Below, piece by piece: positions 26,303 through 33,543 of a DNA stretch of 64,000 nucleotides. A program made the translations under genes and the position numbers. The stretch is from NCBI RefSeq assembly GCF_002886185.1, contig NZ_KZ614146.1:2092930-2156929 (forward strand), in the 5' to 3' direction. Positions within the stretch are counted from its first letter, which is position 1, and each line of letters begins with the position of its first letter. Under the pieces are notes generated by a model. The model worked only from the letters and a program-made list of their open reading frames with translations. It was not told the DNA's origin and did no database searches. This stretch comes from Salipaludibacillus neizhouensis. GTDB lineage: Bacteria; Bacillota; Bacilli; Bacillales; Salisediminibacteriaceae.

Positions 26303-27517
26303 TTAGTTACCCAGTAAAAACACCTGATGAAGCGCATTTACTGCATTAATCATATCTGTTTCTTTTACTAAGACCCAAATTGTTGTGTGTGAATCGGCTG
26401 ATTGCAAGATTTGAATGTGCTCATTTGCTAATGCTTCGACTATTTTAGAAGTAATCCCCGGGACCCCTGTCATTCCAGCCCCCACTGCCGAAACCTTTGC
26501 GCAATTTCTAGTGATTTCAGGAAGTAAATCCATCTCTTCTAATACTTGCACTGCAAGGCTGGTGAGATGATCCGGGACTGTGTAGGCCACTCCCAGCGGA
26601 TGAATACTTATAAAGTCCACGGAAATTTCAGCTTTCGCCATAGCTTTAAACACCTTTGACTGTAGTTCATATTCCTCTTCTTTTGCGGTTAATTTAATCT
26701 GAGTAACATTGCTCACTTGTGCAATACCGGTAATTGGTCTTTCATCGATATCTTTGCCTAAAACATTTGAAGTACTGGTTGTGATCAACGTTCCGTAGTC
26801 GTCCTCGGAAGTAGACCGGATCCGAATTGGAACTTTTGCCTGCATTGCTACTTCCACTGCACGAGGATGAATAACCTTTGCACCTTGATAAGCCAAGTTG
26901 GAAATCTCGTTGTAAGTGACAACACTAATCGTTTTTGCATTTTTGACGATTCTTGGATCTGCTGTCATGACACCTGTTACATCCGTAAAGATATCAACCA
27001 CTTCAGCTTGAAGAGCTGCTCCTAAAGACGTGGCGGATGTATCAGATCCTCCTCGTCCTAATGTTGCTGTAGTACCCTTAGGAGTCTCCCCTTGAAAACC
27101 AGCTACAACAATAACATCATAATCCTCTAATGCTGTTCGCAAACCCTCTACTTTCATCTCAGTGATCTTTGCATTTGTATAATCTTCTGTCGTACGAAAA
27201 CCAGCCTGAGCACCAGACATTGCAAGTGCTTTGACACCCTTTTGCTGCAATAGCGTGGAAAATACGACAGATGAAATTGTTTCTCCACAAGAAGCAAGCA
27301 TATCCTGTTCCTTTTTTGAGATCGGAGTAGTGATTCCCCCTACTAGGCCTAATAATGTGTCTGTTGCATAAGGGGCCCCATTTCTACCCATTGCAGAAAC
27401 AACCACTACCACTTTATATCCTTCTCTCAAAGCCTCTAAAACATGATGACCCGAACGTTCTCGTAATTCCTCAGATTGCAGGGAGGTCCCACCGAATTTT
27501 TGTACCACAATTTTCAT
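26303..27517 (-). CDS. dapG: Aspartate kinase I
   Basis: A 404-residue aspartokinase with the N-terminal VQKFGGTSL kinase motif, FTDVTGVMTADPRIV in the substrate region and two C-terminal ACT domains. Length and position (asd-dapG-dapA) match B. subtilis DapG, the diaminopimelate-inhibited isoenzyme serving cell-wall and spore needs. The ribosome-binding site is weak (GGCGGC then AAGAAG), with the gene only 30 bases after asd. It phosphorylates aspartate, which Asd then reduces. Confidence 0.96.
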   Translation of the reverse strand: MKIVVQKFGGTSLQSEELRERSGHHVLEALREGYKVVVVVSAMGRNGAPYATDTLLGLVGGITTPISKKEQDMLASCGETISSVVFSTLLQQKGVKALAMSGAQAGFRTTEDYTNAKITEMKVEGLRTALEDYDVIVVAGFQGETPKGTTATLGRGGSDTSATSLGAALQAEVVDIFTDVTGVMTADPRIVKNAKTISVVTYNEISNLAYQGAKVIHPRAVEVAMQAKVPIRIRSTSEDDYGTLITTSTSNVLGKDIDERPITGIAQVSNVTQIKLTAKEEEYELQSKVFKAMAKAEISVDFISIHPLGVAYTVPDHLTSLAVQVLEEMDLLPEITRNCAKVSAVGAGMTGVPGITSKIVEALANEHIQILQSADSHTTIWVLVKETDMINAVNALHQVFLLGN

Positions 27518-27547
27518 AGACTTCTTCAGCCGCCTTTACGTTCTGTA

Positions 27548-28594
27548 TTATTTTAATAAACCTAGTTTAATTAAAGAAAAACCAATTTGAACGGAATTAA
27601 GTGCAGCACCTTTTAACAGATTATCTGCAACAATCCACAAATGGAAACCTTTTTCCTCATCTAGATCTCGTCTGATTCTTCCAACAAACACATCGTCTTT
27701 TCCTTTTGCTGCACTTGCTAATGGATAAACCTGATTACTTGGATCGTCTTGAAGTGTAATACCTGGCGCTTCAGACAGTAATTGCCGAATGCCTGGTACA
27801 TCAAGTCCGTCTTGCTCTACTTCGATATAAACAGACTCTGAATGTCCAGTCTCAACTGGCAACCGGACACACGTAGCCGCCACTTTCAACGAATTATCAT
27901 GCATAATTTTCTTTGTTTCGTTCATCATTTTTAGTTCTTCAAAAGTATATCCATTCTCTTGAAACACATCAATTTGCGGTATAGCATTAAATGCAATCTG
28001 ATAATGGTTTTTATCACCAGATACAGGGAGTACTTGAGGATTAATTTCTTTTCCTTCAACGATTTGCTGAGATTGCTCATACATTTCATCAATCGCTTTA
28101 ACCCCTGCTCCTGAGACCGCTTGATATGTAGAAACAATTATTTTCTTTAAACCTTTTGCTTTCTTGATTGGTTCCAACGCTGCCACCATTTGGATCGTTG
28201 AACAGTTTGGATTAGCAATGATGCCTGAATGATTTTTTAGATCTTCTTCATTTACTTCTGGTACAACTAATGGAACATCTTCATCCATACGGAATGCACT
28301 TGTATTATCTACAACAATTGCCCCACGCTTTACTGCTTCTGGTGCTAATGCTTGAGAGATGGATCCACCTGCACTGAATAGAGCCAGTTGAATGCCTTCG
28401 AATGATTCCGCTGTTGCTTCCTGAACCGTTATTTCCTCACCTTTAAACATAATTTTTTTACCTGCTGACCTTTTTGAAGATAAAGGTAAAAGTGATGCAA
28501 CCGGAAAATCTAATCTGTCTAAAGTATCTATCAGTTGTTCTCCAACTGCTCCCGTCGCACCTACAATCGCTACATGATAACCTTGCTGTGTCAT
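27548..28594 (-). CDS. asd: Aspartate-semialdehyde dehydrogenase
   Basis: A 348-residue NADPH-dependent dehydrogenase. VAIVGATGAVGEQL is the nucleotide-binding loop and Cys131 in NPNCSTIQM the catalytic cysteine. It makes aspartate semialdehyde, the branch point for lysine, threonine and methionine. A longer frame begins at 28621, but GGAAGGAGAT lies inside it at the right distance from the ATG at 28594, which is used. It heads asd-dapG-dapA. A small repeat-like element (28643-28775) fills most of the space before it, so the promoter may lie inside that element. Confidence 0.96.
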   Translation of the reverse strand: MTQQGYHVAIVGATGAVGEQLIDTLDRLDFPVASLLPLSSKRSAGKKIMFKGEEITVQEATAESFEGIQLALFSAGGSISQALAPEAVKRGAIVVDNTSAFRMDEDVPLVVPEVNEEDLKNHSGIIANPNCSTIQMVAALEPIKKAKGLKKIIVSTYQAVSGAGVKAIDEMYEQSQQIVEGKEINPQVLPVSGDKNHYQIAFNAIPQIDVFQENGYTFEELKMMNETKKIMHDNSLKVAATCVRLPVETGHSESVYIEVEQDGLDVPGIRQLLSEAPGITLQDDPSNQVYPLASAAKGKDDVFVGRIRRDLDEEKGFHLWIVADNLLKGAALNSVQIGFSLIKLGLLK

Positions 28595-28642
28595 AATAAA
28601 ATCTCCTTCCAATTCATCCATTACTGTATTTTTACATTCTTG

Positions 28643-28775
28643 TTAGAGGATGTTCAAAAAGTTCAACGATCATTTCTTCTGCGTCTCTTTTTAGGTGCAG
28701 CACGTCATTACTGTCGATTTTTATCTTTCCTACAGAGCTTGTTCTTTTTATTAATCCCTTTTTGAACTTAACTAA
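28643..28775. mobile_element. MITE-like element between dpaB and asd
   Basis: The ends are inverted: TTAGAGGATGTTCAAAAAG begins at 28643 and CTTTTTGAACTTAACTAA ends at 28775, with a perfect 10-bp GTTCAAAAAG/CTTTTTGAAC core (28652-28661 and 28758-28767). The 133-base unit holds no gene. This architecture fits a miniature inverted-repeat element or dispersed intergenic repeat. No second copy occurs in the window. Confidence 0.5.
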
Positions 28776-28788
28776 TACAATACTACAT

Positions 28789-28823
28789 GATCATCGCCGT
28801 TAAGAAAAATCTTAACGACGATC
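28789..28823 (-). terminator. Possible dpaB terminator hairpin
   Basis: GATCATCGCCGTTAAG and CTTAACGACGATC form a long stem with a six-base loop, 44 bases after the dpaB stop. The T run is missing, so termination is uncertain; it could instead be an operator or part of the neighbouring repeat element. Confidence 0.45.
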
Positions 28824-28866
28824 ACTTCCTCTACCTCTATTTTATCAAGTGTGTCAAATAATTTCA

Positions 28867-29460
28867 TTATTCTTTATAAGTTTCTATTATAACAGGTTGA
28901 TATTGTTCTTTTTTCAAGGCAGATTCTATTGTTTGTGGTAACTTGGTAAAGTCTGCCACAAGAGAATTTGGCTTTTTAAAAGGATGATCTTGACCAAAGG
29001 GAACAAAAAATATATTTTTTGTTGACATTAGTTTCATCACATTTACCCCGTTCAATCCAAGCGCATCATTTGTAGATATCGCAAGGACAACTGGACTTCC
29101 TGTACGAAGTGTCGCCTTTGCTCCCATTAAAACAGGTGTATCAGTTAAGGCATTTGCAAATTTGCTTGTCGAGTTTCCAGTTAACGGAGCAATAACCATG
29201 CAATCTAAAGGTGTTTTTGGTCCGAACGGTTCAGCTTTTACAATAGAGTCTACAATAGGCTCTTTCGTAATCTGTTTAATTTTTTCTATCCACATTGCGG
29301 CCTCACCGAATTTCGAATCCGTATTTTGAATGGTATAAGACAGAAAAGGAGTCACCTTTGCTCCACTTGCCACAAGAATCTCCATTTGAGGTAAAGCGTC
29401 GCCATACGTACAGTGAGATCCCGTCAATCCAAATCCAATATGTTTTCCTTCTAAAGACAC
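28867..29460 (-). CDS. dpaB: Dipicolinate synthase subunit B
   Basis: A 197-residue flavoprotein-fold subunit (HIGFGLTGSHCTYGD; MVIAPLTGNSTSKFANALTD) of the spore enzyme that converts 4-hydroxy-tetrahydrodipicolinate to dipicolinic acid in the mother cell. It is known as spoVFB in B. subtilis. The start codon is GTG with GGGAGG upstream, one base after the dpaA stop, so the pair is translationally linked. Both are expected to be expressed late under sigma-K. Confidence 0.96.
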   Translation of the reverse strand: MSLEGKHIGFGLTGSHCTYGDALPQMEILVASGAKVTPFLSYTIQNTDSKFGEAAMWIEKIKQITKEPIVDSIVKAEPFGPKTPLDCMVIAPLTGNSTSKFANALTDTPVLMGAKATLRTGSPVVLAISTNDALGLNGVNVMKLMSTKNIFFVPFGQDHPFKKPNSLVADFTKLPQTIESALKKEQYQPVIIETYKE

Positions 29461-29461
29461 G

Positions 29462-30364
29462 TTATGTCCTCCCTTCTGTTAATTCAATCCATTGATCTTT
29501 TAATAGAACGGATAATAATTGTGCCAATTGAAGACCTGCTGTTTTAGGCGCTACTAATCCAGGGAGACCTGGTGCTAACATAGCTTTAATGGATCTTTTT
29601 TTAGCAAATTCAAAATCTGTTCCTCCTGGCTTAGATGCTAAATCTATAATAAAAACGTGGCTTGGCATTTGAGATATAACATGAGATGTGATAATTAGAG
29701 ATGGAATTGTATTAATCACGACATCTGCATGACAAACGACATTGCTCAGTTCATCTAACGGCTTCGGATTCACATTCATTTCATAAGCCCTAGCCAGCAA
29801 TGCCTCTTCTTCAGCAACCACAGTTACATTTGCACCTAACCCATGAAATTTATTGGCAATTGTTTGACCAACTCTTCCAAAACCTACAACTGTTACGTTT
29901 GCTTTGTGAATCGTTACATTTGTATGTTGAATAACAAGCATAATCGTACCTTCCGCGGTTGGAATGGAATTGTAAATTGCTAAATCATCTCTCGTCATTA
30001 CTTCAATAAGTTCTCTATTTTCTTCAGAAATTAATGACTTCAAAGTTTTGTTCGCAACTCCAGTATAAAACCTCGTGTTGGAAGAGGTTTTTTTCACCCA
30101 ATCTCTCTCCAGTACTAAAGGATTACCAGAAAATATTGATTCAACTTCATTATTAGTATCCATACCACTAACTGGAAGGATTACTGCATCCAAACTTTCT
30201 GGATTAGTCGTACCAAATTCTTTTTTTTCCGCTTCCAGAAAACCATCATCTACATTATTAAATCCGATAAGGTGAAGCGTAGCATCTAGTGCAGATAGTT
30301 TTCTAATCACTTCTATTTGACGCAAATCTCCTCCAATAATGGCTATTTCCATTCCACTTAACAA
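29462..30364 (-). CDS. dpaA: Dipicolinate synthase subunit A
   Basis: The 300-residue dehydrogenase-like subunit (spoVFA) has an N-terminal segment starting MLSGMEIAIIGGDLRQ, a central NAD(P)-binding VVGFGRVGQTIA and a C-terminal LAPGLPGLVAPKTAG. With DpaB it makes dipicolinate, which then accumulates with calcium in the spore core. The start codon is TTG: GGGGAG lies seven bases before it and the N-terminus matches B. subtilis SpoVFA, while the ATG four codons later is too far from the site. A candidate sigma-K promoter lies about 65 bases upstream. Confidence 0.95.
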   Translation of the reverse strand: MLSGMEIAIIGGDLRQIEVIRKLSALDATLHLIGFNNVDDGFLEAEKKEFGTTNPESLDAVILPVSGMDTNNEVESIFSGNPLVLERDWVKKTSSNTRFYTGVANKTLKSLISEENRELIEVMTRDDLAIYNSIPTAEGTIMLVIQHTNVTIHKANVTVVGFGRVGQTIANKFHGLGANVTVVAEEEALLARAYEMNVNPKPLDELSNVVCHADVVINTIPSLIITSHVISQMPSHVFIIDLASKPGGTDFEFAKKRSIKAMLAPGLPGLVAPKTAGLQLAQLLSVLLKDQWIELTEGRT

Positions 30365-30425
30365 ATAATATCTCCCCTCTCGCTATAATAGAAAGGGAAT
30401 GGAGAACCTTGCGATGTTCTCACCA

Positions 30426-30453
30426 CATTCTATGTAGTGCTATCTATTTTGTG
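30426..30453 (-). promoter_or_regulatory. Candidate sigma-K promoter for dpaAB
   Basis: The minus strand has a -35 AC (CACA) followed after 16 bases by CATAGAATG, matching the sigma-K -10 pattern CATAnnnTa except for the last base. spoVF is sigma-K dependent in B. subtilis, which supports it. Confidence 0.5.
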
Positions 30454-30726
30454 AGTAAAAACAAAAGCATAAATGCCTTGTTTTAAACTGATTATGTAAC
30501 CTAAATGCGTTCATTATTTCTAAATAAATTAGTGATAATACCTAGGCATTAGCCCTTTCTTTCGATGTTTTAGTGAACCTCATTTCGAGAATAAAAAATT
30601 CTTATAAAAACTTTGAATGTTGTTACAAAGAAATGTTTGAAGAAGCGTTTTCTGAGGTAAACAGACTCGAGTACTTCCCCGTTCTAAACATCCAATTTAG
30701 CCAAAAACACAAAATCTCCCCATTTT

Positions 30727-30774
30727 AAAGAGACTGCAGAAAAATAAAAATACCTTTTTCTGCAGTCTCTTTAA
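30727..30774 (-). terminator. ymxH terminator
   Basis: AAAGAGACTGCAGAAAAA and TTTTTCTGCAGTCTCTTT form an 18-bp stem followed by T residues on the minus strand, just after ymxH. It ends the pnp-ylxY-mlpA-ymxH block. Confidence 0.88.
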
Positions 30775-30785
30775 AGTTCGTTATT

Positions 30786-31022
30786 TTACGGCGTCACCTC
30801 AATGATGATCATATCGGTTCCTATTTTCCTTATCTGTTTCCAATAAACCGTTACTTCTTTCTCTCGCTTTCCAAGTCCAAACCATTTCAAAGTAGGAATA
30901 ACAAAAGCTTGTATTTGTCCACTTTTTTCATCAATTTGCAAATCCGTTTGACCCAAAACTCCCAGACGCTCTCCTTTATGATAATCAATGATTTCTTTTT
31001 GACTAATTTCACTCAAACGCAT
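30786..31022 (-). CDS. ymxH: YlmC/YmxH-family PRC-barrel protein
   Basis: A 78-residue PRC-barrel protein (MRLSEISQKEIIDYHKGERLG), the family annotated as YlmC/YmxH sporulation protein. Its position between mlpA and dpaA equals ymxH of B. subtilis. PRC barrels bind partner proteins or RNA; the function here is unknown. The ribosome-binding site GGGGGAGGG lies wholly in the 3' arm of a very stable hairpin (31027-31067), so translation may be restrained. Confidence 0.9.
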   Translation of the reverse strand: MRLSEISQKEIIDYHKGERLGVLGQTDLQIDEKSGQIQAFVIPTLKWFGLGKREKEVTVYWKQIRKIGTDMIIIEVTP

Positions 31023-31026
31023 AAAA

Positions 31027-31067
31027 CCCTCCCCCTTCTTTATATTATTATATGAAGAGGGGGAGGG
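31027..31067 (-). promoter_or_regulatory. Hairpin burying the ymxH ribosome-binding site
   Basis: On the minus strand CCCTCCCCC pairs with GGGGGAGGG in a perfect 9-bp G+C stem, extended by TTC/GAA after a two-base bulge, with a 15-base loop. The 3' arm is the Shine-Dalgarno sequence and TTTT precedes the ATG. It may also act as a terminator for mlpA. Confidence 0.6.
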
Positions 31068-31093
31068 TAACTATGATTATCATTTTAGGATAT

Positions 31094-32338
31094 TTAATTA
31101 ACAGACAGGGTTGCAGGCATTTTCCCCTCAGGACTTATCAAAGTAGAAGAAAAATCTTTAGAAAAAATATCTTCACATGTTTCTTGAATATCTTTCATCT
31201 GCACATTGTCAACAGACCTAGCGACTTCATCAAGCGTACGATGTTGTTTTAAAAGCAACTCGTTTTTCCCATTGCGACTCATTCGACTGCTAGTGCTTTC
31301 AAGACCTAACATCAGACCGCCCTTTAATTGTTCTTTTCCATTTCTAAGTTCTTTTTCTGTTAAGCCATGTTGACGCATTTCATCGATCGTATTTATTATC
31401 ACATCATAGACATTATCAAGTTGCGCCTGTGCAGAGCCACTGTAAATTGTCAGCATCCCTGAATCATTGTAGGACGAGTGATAAGAAAATACAGAATAAG
31501 CTAAGCCTCTATTTTCACGAATTTCTTGGAATAGTCTGCTACTCATACTTCCACCGAGTGTATTATTCATTAAGATTAACGAATAAATTCGAGGATCATT
31601 AATTCGATAGCCATCAAAACCTAAACAAAGATGGGCTTGTTCTGTATCTTTTTTACGCACGATATTATCTGGAATAAATATCGGCTTTTCCAGTGTATCA
31701 TTGGCAGGCTTCCGTTTTAAGGATGCAAAAAGTTCCTGGACATATTCCACGTAAGACTCATCCACGTTGCCACAGATAGAGATAACGACATTATCAGCGT
31801 GATAATATTTGTTCATGAAGTTAAGCAGGTCTTCCTGAGTAAAAGATTCCAGTGTTGTTTCGGTACCTAAGATTGGATAAGCTAATGGATGTTCGCCATA
31901 ACTAGCCTTACTTAGCAAGTCGTGAACAAGATCATCTGGAGTATCTTCGTACATTTTAATTTCCTCTAATACAACACCTTTTTCTTTATTCAATTCTTTG
32001 GTTTCAAACTGGGAGTTAAAGTACATATCTGCTAACACATCTGCAGCATATTTCGCATGGGTATCAAGTACTTTCGCATAATAACAAGTATATTCCTTGG
32101 ATGTCAGTGCATTCACATGACCGCCAATCGAATCAAAGGCCTCTGCTAATTCTTGAGCAGTTCTTGTTTTTGTCCCTTTAAAAAACATATGCTCAATAAA
32201 ATGAGATAATCCATTTTCTTGCTTGTCTTCATTTCTTGATCCTGTACCAATCCACACTCCGATCGATACGGAACGAACCGTATGATTAGGTTCAAATACA
32301 ACTCTTAAACCATTCTCGCTGACATAACGTTTTATCAC
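31094..32338 (-). CDS. mlpA: M16-family zinc peptidase MlpA
   Basis: A 414-residue processing-peptidase-like M16 protein. HFIEH at residues 46-50 and the downstream EEIKMYEDTPDD glutamate form the zinc site, so it should be active. B. subtilis mlpA (ymxG) lies at the same place after pnp and ylxY and influences extracellular protease gene expression; its substrate is unknown. The start codon is GTG with AGGAGG upstream. It is the third M16 protein in the window and the only one of the mitochondrial-processing-peptidase type. Confidence 0.93.
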   Translation of the reverse strand: MIKRYVSENGLRVVFEPNHTVRSVSIGVWIGTGSRNEDKQENGLSHFIEHMFFKGTKTRTAQELAEAFDSIGGHVNALTSKEYTCYYAKVLDTHAKYAADVLADMYFNSQFETKELNKEKGVVLEEIKMYEDTPDDLVHDLLSKASYGEHPLAYPILGTETTLESFTQEDLLNFMNKYYHADNVVISICGNVDESYVEYVQELFASLKRKPANDTLEKPIFIPDNIVRKKDTEQAHLCLGFDGYRINDPRIYSLILMNNTLGGSMSSRLFQEIRENRGLAYSVFSYHSSYNDSGMLTIYSGSAQAQLDNVYDVIINTIDEMRQHGLTEKELRNGKEQLKGGLMLGLESTSSRMSRNGKNELLLKQHRTLDEVARSVDNVQMKDIQETCEDIFSKDFSSTLISPEGKMPATLSVN

Positions 32339-32365
32339 TGTATATCCTCCTAAAATTAAAAATCA

Positions 32366-33325
32366 TCAAGGTGCTCTTTTTTCGCCTAAAACTTCAGATA
32401 ATTTCCCTAAAGCTAATCCTTTTTCTTTTACTCCTTGAAGAATCAGTTCCAGACCTTTCTCTGCTGATTCGGTTGGGTGCATTAAAATAAGTGACCCTGC
32501 TTCTGTTTCATTCACGACGCGATCAGCCATCGCTTTTGGGTCTGGATTTTTCCAATCAATCGTATCTACTGTCCATAATACGGTATATAAATCATAATCT
32601 CTAGCAATTTCTACAACTTCCTGGCGATAACTACCACTCGGTGGAGCAAACCATGTGGGAGTTACATTGAGTGTTGCCTCAATCACTTCATTCGTGCGAG
32701 AAATCTCATCATTTATTCTACCAGAAGACAATTGTTTCATGTTTGGATGAGAATAGGCGTGATTACCTATCTCGTGACCTTCCTCTTTAATCATCATAGC
32801 AAGATGAGAGTTATTTTTCACCCATGAGCCATCTAAAAAGAACGTAGCTTGAACATTATTCTCACTTAATATTTTTAATAGCTTTGGCAAATATTCGTTT
32901 CCCCATGCAACGTTCACCATAACGCCAGCCATTTGTTTCTCTGGATTACCTCGGTAGATCGGTTGAGCGGGCAAATCAGCCAAAGAAACACTTGGAGTTG
33001 TTTCATGAAAAATCAGTTCTGATTCATCAAAGGTATCATATTTTTTGAGTTTCTCATAAGACGCTTGCACATCTATGGTTTGACCGTTTAATCCTGGAAT
33101 AGCTTTCCAAACAGAATCAACTTTTGCATCCATTGGTGCGATATCCAATTCTTTTTTATGACTTAATATTTCCATATATAAAGGGTCTTCTTCTTTCACA
33201 ACTTCTTCCGCTTGTCCCCATTTTTCTTCCACGTATCCTTTTGAAATAGGGCTATGTGCAGTAGATAGCGTTAAACTTAATATAAAACAGAAGGTGCCTA
33301 TTTGGATCACTATTTTCTTAAGCAT
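32366..33325 (-). CDS. ylxY: Polysaccharide deacetylase-like protein YlxY
   Basis: A 319-residue exported NodB-fold protein. The first 27 residues look like a signal peptide (FCFILSLTLSTAHS). The NodB metal motif HxxxHP is kept as HAYSHP, with later PPSGSYR and LILMHP motifs, but the first motif, normally T-F-D-D-G, reads VNVAWG, so the catalytic aspartates are gone. It may bind glycan without deacetylating it, or use another residue. The start is the ATG at 33325, placed eight bases after AAGGAGG; the longer frame runs through that site. Position between pnp and mlpA is conserved. Confidence 0.9.
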   Translation of the reverse strand: MLKKIVIQIGTFCFILSLTLSTAHSPISKGYVEEKWGQAEEVVKEEDPLYMEILSHKKELDIAPMDAKVDSVWKAIPGLNGQTIDVQASYEKLKKYDTFDESELIFHETTPSVSLADLPAQPIYRGNPEKQMAGVMVNVAWGNEYLPKLLKILSENNVQATFFLDGSWVKNNSHLAMMIKEEGHEIGNHAYSHPNMKQLSSGRINDEISRTNEVIEATLNVTPTWFAPPSGSYRQEVVEIARDYDLYTVLWTVDTIDWKNPDPKAMADRVVNETEAGSLILMHPTESAEKGLELILQGVKEKGLALGKLSEVLGEKRAP

Positions 33326-33460
33326 TCTGCATTCCTCCTTCTTTAACAATTATGTTAAAAAAGGACAAGATAGAACCTCATAATTTCAACCAGCCATCGT
33401 TTTATAAATCTTTATCCCAAACTTTCACAATGTGCTTAACGCTTGAATAAGAACGCATAA

Positions 33461-33495
33461 AAAAACGTTTGAGGAAGTATTATCCACAAACGTTT
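33461..33495 (-). terminator. pnp terminator
   Basis: AAACGTTTG and CAAACGTTT form a perfect stem followed on the minus strand by seven T residues, just after the pnp stop. Confidence 0.88.
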
Positions 33496-33543
33496 CTCAA
33501 TAATCTAAGTTACTTTACATCGAATAATTATTGTTAGAGAAAT

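Larger units (their letters stand above)
30365..30785. other. Intergenic region between ymxH and dpaA
   Basis: This stretch of about 420 bases has no gene. It contains the candidate sigma-K promoter of dpaA (30426-30453) and the ymxH terminator (30727-30774). Nothing else was recognised between 30460 and 30720. Confidence 0.65.
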
